Shown one piece after another: positions 25,221 to 34,105 of a stretch of DNA of 42,909 nt (its first letter is position 1; every line of letters begins with the position of its first letter). A program made the translations under genes and the position numbers. This stretch comes from Smithella sp. PtaU1.Bin162 (GTDB lineage: Bacteria; Desulfobacterota; Syntrophia; Syntrophales; Smithellaceae). The notes beneath the pieces are model-generated. The model was given only the letters and a program-made list of their open reading frames with translations, had not been told where the DNA came from and did no database searches. The stretch is from contig MVRV01000139.1 of NCBI GenBank assembly GCA_002068015.1, positions 1 through 42,909 of the forward strand. The letters are read 5' to 3'.

Positions 25221-25251
25221 ATCTAAGTGAAAATAAAAATATGTCTTAGAT
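25221..25251. promoter_or_regulatory. Inverted repeat before the first acyl-CoA ligase
   Basis: ATCTAAG (25221-25227) and CTTAGAT (25245-25251) are inverted around a 17-base AT-rich spacer, 45 bases before the ligase ATG. It may be an operator or a leader hairpin. I see no convincing promoter with it. Confidence 0.35.
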
Positions 25252-25295
25252 ACGTGCGTTGTGGCTGATTACAGGCTTAGGCAGGAGGTGAAAAA

Positions 25296-26819
25296 ATGAA
25301 TTTAGCGGAATGTGTCGAGATACATGCTCTCAAATATGGAAATTCGAAAGCGGCGTTAATATCTGATGATAGCGGCGAGCGCTGGACTTATGCAGATGTA
25401 AACAAACAAATTAATCGCATTGCCAATGGTCTGCAAAGCCTCGGAATTGCTCCAGGCTCACGTGTAGCAGTTATGCTGAGGAGCCGACCGGAACTTATCT
25501 TCTCCAGTTTTGCCGTCTTTAAAACCGGTTGTATTTATGTATCTATTAATTCCCGGCTTAAAGAAAAAGAAATCAAGCATATTTTGATTAATTCCGGAGC
25601 GGAAATTCTGATTTGTGATTCATCGGTGGTACCGCTGATCAAAGAAGTCAGAAATGATTGTAAAGAACTGAAGCATATTGTCGTCTATGGAGACATTCAG
25701 GAAGAAGGGTTGATTAAATTTTCCGAATGGATTGAAGGGAAATCTGATAATTACAAGGTTGATCCAGATATCAATGAAGTTGCGGCAATCATGTATACCG
25801 GGGGTACGACAGGTGTTCCCAAAGGCGTTGTATTGACCCATGCCGGTATAATCGGCAACAGCCTGGCGGGAAGCAAAAGACTCTTGTTTGACGAAAATAC
25901 GATTATTGTAATTGCCATGCCGATGTTTCATATCGGAGGATTGGCGGCTGGCGCCTTCTATTGCTTTTTAAACGGTGCTACAATTATCCAGCAGGAATTT
26001 TTTAATGCAGTAAAATATGCAGCAGCTTTTAAAAAGTATAAAGCGACCGTAATCTATGGAGTACCGACATTCTATTATTCCTTTAACAGCCTTCCCGAGT
26101 CCCATACAAAAGATTTCAGCTCGGCAGTACTTGGATTCAGCGGGGCCGGTGTCTTTGCTACTTCTGTCCGCAAGGCTTTTGAAGAACGGTTTGGAGTTAA
26201 AGTATATCAATACTATGGCCTTACGGAGAACTCTCCCGGTGTAACCGTTGAAGATCCTCTTTCTCCGGAGCGAAACTATGAGTCGGTGGGTACTGCTCTT
26301 CCGGGTGTGGAAATAAAAATAGTCGATGAAAATGATAGTAAGTTACTTCCGGGCGAGCATGGAGAACTGTGTGTAAGGGGCCCCTATCTGATGACGGAAT
26401 ACTGGAAGAATCCCGATGCCACAAGCGTGGCAATGCGGGGCGGATGGCTTCATACGGGGGATCAGGGTGTCATTGATGAAAAAGGGCACTTCTACATAAT
26501 GGGACGTAAACATGACATGATTCTTGTAGGAGGAGCCAATGTTTATCCGGCGGAGGTGGAAGGGCTCCTTTTAGAAGCCGATAAACGCATACAACAGATC
26601 GCCGTGGTCGGAGTCGCCGATGAAAGACTGGGTGAAATTCCCCGTGCCTTTGTAGTTATGAAAGAAGGGTTTAAAAGTACGGAAAAAGATATTATTGAAC
26701 TGGCCCGCGCCAACATGGCCCCTTACAAGACGCCGCGCAGCGTAGTGTTCCTGGATGCACTTCCTACGACTTCGATAGGCAAAATAGATAAGAGGGCACT
26801 CCAGAATAGAAGCGTCTGA
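25296..26819 (+). CDS. AMP-forming acyl-CoA ligase, copy 1
   Basis: A 507-residue member of the adenylate-forming (ANL) superfamily that activates a carboxylic acid to acyl-AMP and then acyl-CoA. Core motifs are present: P-loop YTGGTTGVPKGV, QYYGLTENSPG, the LHTGDQG motif, the hinge GRKHDMILVGGANVYP and the catalytic Lys in TTSIGKIDKRAL. Size and motifs fit the medium/long-chain or alicyclic/aromatic acid ligases. The substrate is not readable. AGGAGGTG lies 6-7 bases before ATG. It is strongly similar along its whole length to the second ligase at 32262 (I estimate about 70 percent identity by eye). Confidence 0.92.
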   Translation: MNLAECVEIHALKYGNSKAALISDDSGERWTYADVNKQINRIANGLQSLGIAPGSRVAVMLRSRPELIFSSFAVFKTGCIYVSINSRLKEKEIKHILINSGAEILICDSSVVPLIKEVRNDCKELKHIVVYGDIQEEGLIKFSEWIEGKSDNYKVDPDINEVAAIMYTGGTTGVPKGVVLTHAGIIGNSLAGSKRLLFDENTIIVIAMPMFHIGGLAAGAFYCFLNGATIIQQEFFNAVKYAAAFKKYKATVIYGVPTFYYSFNSLPESHTKDFSSAVLGFSGAGVFATSVRKAFEERFGVKVYQYYGLTENSPGVTVEDPLSPERNYESVGTALPGVEIKIVDENDSKLLPGEHGELCVRGPYLMTEYWKNPDATSVAMRGGWLHTGDQGVIDEKGHFYIMGRKHDMILVGGANVYPAEVEGLLLEADKRIQQIAVVGVADERLGEIPRAFVVMKEGFKSTEKDIIELARANMAPYKTPRSVVFLDALPTTSIGKIDKRALQNRSV

Positions 26820-26880
26820 CAGCGGATATGGTATTTCCACGGTAGATATAAATATTAAGCAGGAGGGGTTAATTATAAAT

Positions 26881-27684
26881 ATGTCTAAAATAAACTCTCT
26901 TATAAACGTAGAAGTTCAACAAAATATTTACTCTGTTGTCATCAACAGGCCGGGTGACCGGAATTCGATTAACACACCACTCATGGAAGAAATCGAGCGG
27001 ATTCTGACAGAGGCGGAAAAATCATCGGCCAGGGCTGTTGTTTTTAGCGGAGCGGGAAATACCTTTTTCATCGGCGGAGCGGATGCTTTGGAAATGATGC
27101 GATATGCTCCGGAAGAAGCACGTGCCTTTTCCGGACGTATTCAACAATTCTTCAATCGGATGGAAGAAAGCCCGCTCATTCTGGTTGCCGCCATTAATGG
27201 TCTTTGTTACGGCGGAGGATATGAATTTGCATTGGCCTGTGATTTCCGCGTTGCCAGCGAAACCGCCCGCATGGGACTTCCCGAGGTGCGGGTTGGTATT
27301 ATTCCGGGTGGCGGTGGTACACAGCGTCTCCCCAGACTTGTGGGGAAAGGGAAAGCCCTTGATATTATTCTCCGGGGCCGGTTGTATAGTGCAAAAGAGG
27401 CACTGGAAATGGGACTGATTCATCAGGTGTTTCCTCCGGACGAACTTAATGCCGAAACTGTTAAATTCCTCGAACCTTTTTTTAAAAATCCTCAACATGC
27501 CCTGTCCCATGCAAAAAAAGCAATACAAGCCTTTCAAAACGATTCTTTTGCCGGTGGTCTGGATAAGGAAAGCCGGGAATTTAAAGAGTGTTTTAAAAAC
27601 GATTTCTTCGTTAATGAAATTTGTTCTCAGGTTAAAACCGGTGTAATGCCTACTACCCAAAAGCTGCCGGAGTGGATTAAATAA
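26881..27684 (+). CDS. Enoyl-CoA hydratase/isomerase family protein
   Basis: A 267-residue crotonase-fold enzyme. The CoA and oxyanion-hole segments are FSGAGNTFFIGGADALEM and AAINGLCYGGGYEFALACDFRVAS. The catalytic-acid region is GLPEVRVGIIPGGGGTQRLPRLVGKGKA, which keeps the second Glu (E in LPEV). The first hydratase Glu (usually in the NGxALGGGxE segment) corresponds to the GGGYEFALACD Glu. It likely hydrates or isomerises an enoyl-CoA made from the acid activated by the neighbouring ligases. It lies 61 bases after ligase 1, behind GGAGGGG. Confidence 0.88.
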   Translation: MSKINSLINVEVQQNIYSVVINRPGDRNSINTPLMEEIERILTEAEKSSARAVVFSGAGNTFFIGGADALEMMRYAPEEARAFSGRIQQFFNRMEESPLILVAAINGLCYGGGYEFALACDFRVASETARMGLPEVRVGIIPGGGGTQRLPRLVGKGKALDIILRGRLYSAKEALEMGLIHQVFPPDELNAETVKFLEPFFKNPQHALSHAKKAIQAFQNDSFAGGLDKESREFKECFKNDFFVNEICSQVKTGVMPTTQKLPEWIK

Positions 27685-27760
27685 AAAATATATCTTCAAG
27701 AAGAATGATCTTGTTTTGCGCTTGAAAAGGTTGAGAGACTTCCGTGGAGGAATCTAATTG

Positions 27761-28534
27761 ATGTCGGAGACGCAGCAAAAATTCATATTACGGACCGTAG
27801 ATTTAAAAAAGAGCTTCGGTAAGCAGATAGCCGTAAATAATGTGAGTCTGGATATTTGTACCGGCGAATTCGTATCCATAATCGGTCCGAACGGAGCCGG
27901 GAAAACAACTTTTTTCAATCTGATCACGGGTGCTTTCCGGCCGGATAGTGGTTCCATCTATTTTAAAGACCAGGATATAACCCGCGTCAAAGAGTTCAAT
28001 CGCGTGCAGATGGGGATGGCCCGTTGTTTTCAGATAACGAATGTCTTTCCGCATATCTCGGTTCTGGAAAATGTGCGACTTGCAGTTCAGGCCAAATCAA
28101 AACACAGGTACAGATTGTTTATCAATACCGATAAGCTTAAAGAGCTTACCGAATATGCATATTATTGTCTGGAAGTCGTTCAATTGAAAAATCTTGCCTC
28201 CCATTTGGCTGTAAGCTTAACCCATGCCAATCAGCGGAAACTGGAGATAGCCATACAACTTGCTTCCCAGGGAGAACTCATGCTGCTTGACGAACCTACA
28301 GCCGGAATGTCGGCCGAAGAAGTTCCCGGAATTATAGAAGTTGTTAAAGACATAAGAAAGAAAGAACAAAAAACCATTGTTATGGTCGAGCATAAACTGA
28401 ATATGGTGCTTAGCTTATCCGATCATATTGCAGTTATGAATTATGGTGCACTGATCGCCTATGGCTCGCCCCATGAAATACAAGAAAATAAGGATGTGCA
28501 AAGTGCATATCTGGGAAGGAAGGTGAACCCATGA
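27761..28534 (+). CDS. livG: Branched-chain-type ABC importer ATPase LivG
   Basis: A 257-residue nucleotide-binding subunit. Walker A is GPNGAGKTTFFNLITG, the family signature region is SLTHANQRKLEIAIQLAS (a changed LSGGQ, with LTHAN), Walker B is LMLLDEPTAGMSAEE and the switch is MVEHKL. The deviation from LSGGE/LSYGQ is notable but LivG proteins often vary here. GGAGG is at 27746-27750. ATG 27761 is preferred over the TTG at 27758. The gene overlaps livF by four bases (ATGA). Call rests on family pattern and gene order. Confidence 0.92.
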   Translation: MSETQQKFILRTVDLKKSFGKQIAVNNVSLDICTGEFVSIIGPNGAGKTTFFNLITGAFRPDSGSIYFKDQDITRVKEFNRVQMGMARCFQITNVFPHISVLENVRLAVQAKSKHRYRLFINTDKLKELTEYAYYCLEVVQLKNLASHLAVSLTHANQRKLEIAIQLASQGELMLLDEPTAGMSAEEVPGIIEVVKDIRKKEQKTIVMVEHKLNMVLSLSDHIAVMNYGALIAYGSPHEIQENKDVQSAYLGRKVNP

Positions 28535-29232
28535 ATATCCTGGAAATGCATGAGGTTCACACATTTATAGCGGGATTTCATATTTTGGAAGGAGTTACTC
28601 TGACGGCTGAACATGGCAAGTTGACGATTCTTTTGGGCCGAAACGGTTCCGGTAAGACAACAACGATAAAAACTATTATGGGACTGACTCCGGCTGGATC
28701 TGGTGAAATTCTGTTTCAGGGTAAGGCCATTCAGAAAATGCATGATTTTGAAATACCATGGCTGGGCATTTCCTTGGTACCGGAAGGTCGTGATGTTTTT
28801 TCCCAGCTGACGGTTGAAGAAAATCTTCTCATTGCCGTGCGGAAAGGTAAAAATATTACAAAACAAAGATTGGATTACATTGTCAATATATTTCCACCGA
28901 TGAAAGATCTTTTTAAGAAGAAAGGCAGGAATCTAAGCGGAGGTGAAAAGCAGATGGTCGCCGTGGCCCGGGCGCTGGTAAATGATGATGAGCTTCTGCT
29001 TATCGATGAACCGACCAAGGGTTTGGCCCCCATCATGGTGGAAAGCATGCGTTTGGCCCTGGCCGAAATAAAAAAGAACGCAACAATCATTCTTGTGGAA
29101 CAGAATTTTGAATTTGCGAGCAGCATTGCCGATGATTTTTTAATCATGGAACATGGGAAGATAGCTTGCGGTGGGAAGATAGGAGATTTGATAAATAACG
29201 AAGAAATGCAACATCGGTATTTGGGGGTTTAA
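28531..29232 (+). CDS. livF: Branched-chain-type ABC importer ATPase LivF
   Basis: A 233-residue nucleotide-binding subunit. Walker A is GRNGSGKTTTIKTIMG, the signature is LSGGEKQMVAVARAL and Walker B is LLLIDEPTKGLAPIM, the usual LivF wording. The switch region is ILVEQNFEFA. It pairs with LivG at the LivH-LivM permease and hydrolyses ATP to drive uptake. Translation is coupled to livG by the 4-base overlap. livH starts 3 bases after its stop. Confidence 0.94.
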   Translation: MNILEMHEVHTFIAGFHILEGVTLTAEHGKLTILLGRNGSGKTTTIKTIMGLTPAGSGEILFQGKAIQKMHDFEIPWLGISLVPEGRDVFSQLTVEENLLIAVRKGKNITKQRLDYIVNIFPPMKDLFKKKGRNLSGGEKQMVAVARALVNDDELLLIDEPTKGLAPIMVESMRLALAEIKKNATIILVEQNFEFASSIADDFLIMEHGKIACGGKIGDLINNEEMQHRYLGV

Positions 29233-29235
29233 CAA

Positions 29236-30099
29236 ATGACTTCACAATTGTTTGTCAACATACTGCTCAGCGCACTGTCGCTGGGAGTAATATATTTTTT
29301 GCTGAGTTCGGGGTTTGCCTTAGTTTTCAGCCTGTTGCGGGTATCGAATTTTTCTCACGGATCCCTGATTATGTGGGGAGCCTATCTTGGCGTGTATCTG
29401 GTGAAAGCGTTATCAAATTTTACTTTGGGACTCGTTGTCAGTGCCGTGGTTATAGGAATTATTCTGGCGCTTGTTGAGTTTTTTCTTTTCCGCAGGCTCT
29501 ACGGAGGAAATCCACTCTTTGAATTACTTCTCACTTTCGGGCTCATATACATTCTGGATGAAGCCGTTAAACTCATTTGGGGTGCCGCCATGATTACGGT
29601 GGATAAGCCTTTGTTTCTGCAGGGAACGGTAATGATTTATGGTGAGCCTTTTGCCATACTGAGACTTTATATCTTTGGGCTGGGAGCTTTTATCTGTGCC
29701 GCATTGTATTTCCTGCTGAATAAAACAAAGCTGGGCCTGATCATTACCGCCGGGATAGAAAATAAAGAAATGGTCAGAGCTCTGGGTATAAATATTAATA
29801 AAGTATTTACCTTTGTTTGCTGGCTCGGTGGCTTTCTGGCAGGCATTGCCGGTTTTGTCCTGGCTTTCTTCACCGGTCTCAGTCCGGAAATGGGAACAAA
29901 CCAGTTGCTGAATGTCCTGGTTATTGTGGTTGTGGGCGGATTGGGCAGTTTCATGGGGGCGGCTATTGCGGCGATTATAATGGGTTTGGCCGAGGCGTTC
30001 TTGGGCTTTTACCTGCCGGAACTGGCTATTTTGAGTTCGTTTATTGTGATGTTTATTGTACTCGGTATCAAGCCGTCAGGATTACTGGGGGAGGAATAG
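29236..30099 (+). CDS. livH: Branched-chain-type ABC importer permease LivH
   Basis: A 287-residue inner-membrane protein with about eight hydrophobic segments. It contains the LivH segments LRVSNFSHGSLIMWGAYLGVY and NQLLNVLVIVVVGGLGSFMGAAIAAIIMGLAE. It forms the transmembrane channel with LivM. The gene sits in a tight livGFHM run, so the importer is complete together with the upstream binding protein. No sign of truncation. Confidence 0.93.
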   Translation: MTSQLFVNILLSALSLGVIYFLLSSGFALVFSLLRVSNFSHGSLIMWGAYLGVYLVKALSNFTLGLVVSAVVIGIILALVEFFLFRRLYGGNPLFELLLTFGLIYILDEAVKLIWGAAMITVDKPLFLQGTVMIYGEPFAILRLYIFGLGAFICAALYFLLNKTKLGLIITAGIENKEMVRALGININKVFTFVCWLGGFLAGIAGFVLAFFTGLSPEMGTNQLLNVLVIVVVGGLGSFMGAAIAAIIMGLAEAFLGFYLPELAILSSFIVMFIVLGIKPSGLLGEE

Positions 30100-30103
30100 C
30101 GCG

Positions 30104-31060
30104 ATGTTCCAAAGTATTTATCTGCGAAAATACTGTCCTGTGTGTATTTTGATAATCATACTGATTTTATTGCCGCTGTTCTCTTCGGAGTATGTTAAAG
30201 TTGTGGCAATGCAGATATTTATCTTCGGGGTATTTGCAATAAGTTACGATATCCTCCTTGGTTATACCGGTATTGCTTCGTTCGGTCATGCGATCTTTTT
30301 CGGCACAGGTGCATACGTCACTGCCTTGCTGATGCTCAAATCCGGGTTTAGCTTCTGGGCAACGCTTCCTTTTGTGGTTATCGGTTGCGCAGTTATCGGG
30401 TTGTTAATCGGTCTATTGACTCTGAGATTTGCCACCATCTATTTTACGATAGTTACGTTGGCTTTGGGGCAGTTCTGCTATTTTTTATTAACCAATGCCT
30501 TGACCTATCAGTATACCGGAGGCGATGACGGACTGCACGGATTGCCCATGATTCTGCAAACAAAAAATCAAATGTATTATCTGGCTTTTGCCTTTTTACT
30601 GGTAATATTTTTCCTTGCCAAAAAAATTGTTTCATCACCTTTGGGAACAACACTGGTGGCGATAAGAGAAAATGAATTCCGGGCTAAAATGATCGGTTAC
30701 AATGTTCTGAACTACCGGCTTATTGCGCTGGTTATATCCGGGATTATGGCCGGTTTGGCCGGATCCATGAACGCGGCGATTTTAAGATCGGTCTTTCCCG
30801 GGTTTATGGGAGCAGGTACCACAATAGATGTAATATTAATGACCATTCTCGGCGGTATGGGATCGCTTCTGGGGCCGGTGATCGGTGCCGCTCTGGTAAT
30901 CATTTGTCAACAATATTTAAGCTCTTATTTCGAGTGGTGGCTTATGATCTTCGGCATTATTTTTGTCCTGGTGGTTTTATTTCTGCCGCAGGGTTTAATT
31001 AGTATTTTCTATCGGTTCAGGGTGAAAAAGATACTATCACGGTATGAAATAAAAGACTGA
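30104..31060 (+). CDS. livM: Branched-chain-type ABC importer permease LivM
   Basis: A 318-residue inner-membrane protein with about ten hydrophobic segments. It has the LivM segments GYTGIASFGHAIFFGTGAYVTALL and VILMTILGGMGSLLGPVIGAAL. I chose ATG 30104 because GGAGGA lies at 30090-30095. An upstream in-frame start at 30056 would overlap livH and lacks this site. It partners LivH in the channel. A gap of 88 bases precedes the KASIII-like gene. Confidence 0.92.
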   Translation: MFQSIYLRKYCPVCILIIILILLPLFSSEYVKVVAMQIFIFGVFAISYDILLGYTGIASFGHAIFFGTGAYVTALLMLKSGFSFWATLPFVVIGCAVIGLLIGLLTLRFATIYFTIVTLALGQFCYFLLTNALTYQYTGGDDGLHGLPMILQTKNQMYYLAFAFLLVIFFLAKKIVSSPLGTTLVAIRENEFRAKMIGYNVLNYRLIALVISGIMAGLAGSMNAAILRSVFPGFMGAGTTIDVILMTILGGMGSLLGPVIGAALVIICQQYLSSYFEWWLMIFGIIFVLVVLFLPQGLISIFYRFRVKKILSRYEIKD

Positions 31061-31148
31061 GATTAAAATATTCTGATCCCACGAGGCAGCCGGCCGGTAA
31101 ATGAAGAGGCAAGTGCAATTAATGATGCGATAGAGGTGAGATGATACG

Positions 31149-32168
31149 ATGAATAAGGAAGAAGTTACCTGTGGAATTGTGGGTATCGGACTTTATTTTC
31201 CCGAAAATGTCCGTACATATAAGGATATAGCCAGATTGTCGGGAATACCGGAAGATGTTGTGTTGAATAAATTTGGAATAAATCATATTTATTATCCCGG
31301 AGAAAAAGATCAAACATCGGATATGGCCGTCTGGGCTGCGGAGGATTGCCTTGCGAAAACCGGTATTGATCCTAAGGAAATAGATTTAATTATTTATTTC
31401 GGTGAAAATTTTTCCGATTACCGGTTTTTTTCTATAGCACCTAAGGTGCAGGGGTTGATCGGAGCGGTGAACGCTTGGTGTTATGATATGGAGTGTAAAT
31501 GCGGTTCTGCTGTTGTATCCATGGATCAGGCCAAAAAATATATGACATGTGATGACAGTATTAATACGGTCATGATTGTCGGCGGTTACAGAAATGTCGA
31601 TATAATAGATTATAAGGACAGCGGGGTCTCATTTTTGTTTGATGTGTCCTGTGGCGGTGCCGCGGCTATTATGAGAAGAGATTGTAACAGGCGTCTGATT
31701 CTCGGGAATGCCAATATAGCCAATGGAGAATTTGCCGAATCGATAGTCCTGCCCGGTGGAGGAACACACATACCGTTTACTCCGGAAAATATTAATGATG
31801 ATTATTTGAAATATATCCGTGTTAAAGATCCGAAGGGTTTCCGGGAAAAATTAGGGCCGATCACGATGAAGAACCTGGCTAAAGTAACTGAAAATGCCTG
31901 CAAGCAAAGCGGATTGTCATTATCAGATATAGATTTTGCCTGTCCTCTGCACATGAAAAAGTCGGCGCATCGGGAATTGCTGGGGTATCTTAATCTCCCG
32001 GAAGAAAAAAGTTTTTATTTGGCGGATTACGGCCACTGCGGACAACTCGATCCATTGATTTCGATGAGAAATATTGAAGAGAAGAAATTAGTTAAGGAAG
32101 GAGATGTGGTGGCTCTTATTGCCATGGGTTTCGGATACGTCTGGAATGCCAGTATCGTAAAATGGTGA
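31149..32168 (+). CDS. KASIII-like thiolase-fold enzyme with altered catalytic triad
   Basis: A 339-residue protein of the 3-oxoacyl-ACP synthase III / HMG-CoA synthase-like group. The nucleophile is C118 in DMECKCGSAV, aligned to the AAC of FabH. The first catalytic His is H268 in CPLHMKKSAH (FabH VPHQAN). The third residue, Asn in FabH (YGNTSA), is His here: H296 in ADYGHCGQLD. FabH-like enzymes without the Asn, such as PqsBC-type transferases, do acyl transfer without malonyl decarboxylation. A transferase or condensing step on the acyl-CoA made by the nearby ligases is a reasonable guess. GAGGTGAG precedes ATG. It lies between livM and ligase 2. Confidence 0.82.
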   Translation: MNKEEVTCGIVGIGLYFPENVRTYKDIARLSGIPEDVVLNKFGINHIYYPGEKDQTSDMAVWAAEDCLAKTGIDPKEIDLIIYFGENFSDYRFFSIAPKVQGLIGAVNAWCYDMECKCGSAVVSMDQAKKYMTCDDSINTVMIVGGYRNVDIIDYKDSGVSFLFDVSCGGAAAIMRRDCNRRLILGNANIANGEFAESIVLPGGGTHIPFTPENINDDYLKYIRVKDPKGFREKLGPITMKNLAKVTENACKQSGLSLSDIDFACPLHMKKSAHRELLGYLNLPEEKSFYLADYGHCGQLDPLISMRNIEEKKLVKEGDVVALIAMGFGYVWNASIVKW

Positions 32169-32261
32169 ATGAAAAGTCGGACGGACAGAATGTGCAGTAT
32201 AACGGGGATTATACTTTTGATATTCTGGAGGAATATTATTTGTTGATTTTAGGAGGCAAAA

Positions 32262-33797
32262 ATGAATTTAGCAGAATATGTGGAGAAATACGCCTGCAAA
32301 TTCGGTGATGCGAAACCGGCGCTCATATTTGATGATACCGCGGAACAGTGGTCATACGCAGAGTTGAATAAACTAATCAACCGTGTTGCTAATGGTTTTC
32401 AAAGCCTCGGACTTTTCCCGGGGGCGCGAGTTGCTCTTATGCTCCGCAGCAGACCGGAGTTGATTTATACGAGCTTTGCCCTTTACAAGATGGGCTGTAT
32501 TTATGTCTCCATTAATTCCAGACTGAAAGAAAAAGAAACAAAGTTTATTATCATTAATTCAGGTGCGGAGGCCGTTGTTTGTGATTCTTCAGTGATTCCC
32601 CTGGTTAACCAGATTAAAAATGAATGCGCAGGGCTGAAACATATCATCGTTTATGGAAACAACAGGGAAGAAGGGTGTATAAAATTTTCCGAATTGATTG
32701 CGGGAAAATCGGATATCTATCCTCTTGATCCGGGTATTAATGATATTGCGGCAATTATGTATACGGGGGGAACCACGGGGACACCTAAAGGCGTCGTCTT
32801 AACCCATGCCGGCATAATCGGCAACAGTCTGGCGGGAAGCAAGAGATTTTTGTTCAGCGAAAAAACAATTGTCCTGAATGCCAATCCGGTTTTTCATATC
32901 GGTGGAATGGCGGCCGGTCCTTATTATTGCTTTCTCAATGGGTCTACTCTTGTGCATCAGGAAATCTTTGACGCAAAGAAATATATAATTGCGGTTAAAA
33001 AATACAAGGCGACTAAAATCTGGGGCGTGCCTACATTTTTTTATTCCTTCAATAAACTTTCCGAATCCGAAGCCTCAGCGAAGGATTTTGCTTCAGTTGA
33101 AATGGGGTGGAGCGGAGCCGGTGTATTTCCCGTGATGGTGAGAAAAGAATTCGAGAAACGCTTTGGTGTCAATATTTATCAGTATTATGGACTTACGGAA
33201 AATTCTCCCGGTGTCACGACGGAAGATCCGCTGTCACCGGAGGAGAGAAATTATGAATGTGTGGGGAAAGCACTGCCTGGGGTGGAGATAAAAATTGTTG
33301 ATGATGAAGACAACGAACTTCCGAGGGGCAGGCACGGCGAACTGTGTGTAAGAAGCCCGTATTTAATGAAGGAATACTGGAAGAATCCGGAAGCTACAGC
33401 GGCGGCGATGCGGGGAGGATGGCTCCATACCGGAGATCAGGGTATCATTGATGAAAGGGACAACTTTTATATCATGGGACGCAAGCATGATATGATTCTT
33501 GTCGGAGGATCCAATGTTTATCCGGCGGAGATAGAAGGGCTTCTTTTGGAAGCCGACAGCCGCATCCAGGAAATTGCCGTAGTAGGTATCCCTGATGAAA
33601 GAATGGGCGAAGTACCCAAGGCATTTGTTGTTTTGAAGGAAGGGGCCAGCTTGACCGAACAGGAATTTGTTGAGCTTGCCCGCGCTAAAATGGCTCACTA
33701 TAAAGCGCCGCGCTTTGTGCAGTTTATTGATGCAATACCCAGAACTTCGGTGGGTAAAGTGGACAAAAAGCCGCTTCGCGGCACTGAAGTCCTGTGA
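32262..33797 (+). CDS. AMP-forming acyl-CoA ligase, copy 2
   Basis: A 511-residue paralogue of the ligase at 25296, colinear over the full length. Motifs: YTGGTTGTPKGV, QYYGLTENSPG, LHTGDQG, GRKHDMILVGGSNVYP and the catalytic Lys in RTSVGKVDKKPL. The substrate-pocket region differs (NPVFHIGGMAAGPYYCF against MPMFHIGGLAAGAFYCF, and WGVPTFFYSF against YGVPTFYYSF), so the two copies may prefer different acids or pathway intermediates. AGGAGG lies 6 bases before ATG. It ends the cluster. The 308-bp gap after it holds only the next promoter and an imperfect inverted repeat near 33892-33920. Confidence 0.92.
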   Translation: MNLAEYVEKYACKFGDAKPALIFDDTAEQWSYAELNKLINRVANGFQSLGLFPGARVALMLRSRPELIYTSFALYKMGCIYVSINSRLKEKETKFIIINSGAEAVVCDSSVIPLVNQIKNECAGLKHIIVYGNNREEGCIKFSELIAGKSDIYPLDPGINDIAAIMYTGGTTGTPKGVVLTHAGIIGNSLAGSKRFLFSEKTIVLNANPVFHIGGMAAGPYYCFLNGSTLVHQEIFDAKKYIIAVKKYKATKIWGVPTFFYSFNKLSESEASAKDFASVEMGWSGAGVFPVMVRKEFEKRFGVNIYQYYGLTENSPGVTTEDPLSPEERNYECVGKALPGVEIKIVDDEDNELPRGRHGELCVRSPYLMKEYWKNPEATAAAMRGGWLHTGDQGIIDERDNFYIMGRKHDMILVGGSNVYPAEIEGLLLEADSRIQEIAVVGIPDERMGEVPKAFVVLKEGASLTEQEFVELARAKMAHYKAPRFVQFIDAIPRTSVGKVDKKPLRGTEVL

Positions 33798-33979
33798 CAC
33801 GGGTAAATATAGTGTATAACGAAGCCGTTCCGGAATAAATATAATTATTTTGCTCCATAGTGTTCCCTCTTTTGAGTCGTAGGAAAATCGCTAAAGGCAT
33901 TGCCTGAAGCGGCTTTCTTATGATTGATGTCAGCTGGATTTCAATGTTTTTTCATAAAAACCGCAGGGTTAATATTTAA

Positions 33980-34008
33980 TTGACTTAAAGAGAGCTTCTT
34001 TTTATACT
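33980..34008 (+). promoter_or_regulatory. Promoter of the second Mla operon
   Basis: TTGACT at 33980-33985, a 17-base spacer and TATACT at 34003-34008. Each hexamer matches consensus at 5 of 6. Transcription would start near 34015, giving a leader of about 90 bases before mlaE. Confidence 0.75.
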
Positions 34009-34105
34009 CGCTGCCGACCAAAGGAAATCCTTGTCAAATAAATCCATCAAGGTTAGTATCTAAGCGAATTTTATAATTGCGAATAGAAAAGGAATCCCGG
34101 TTAAA

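Noticed and set aside
27022-27699. A 225-codon minus-strand frame
   Set aside because: Antisense shadow of the enoyl-CoA hydratase gene, which has the full crotonase motifs and a ribosome binding site.
27764-28534. LivG as a broken ATPase because LSGG reads LTHAN
   Set aside because: Signature variation is common in LivG proteins, and Walker A, Walker B and the switch His are intact.
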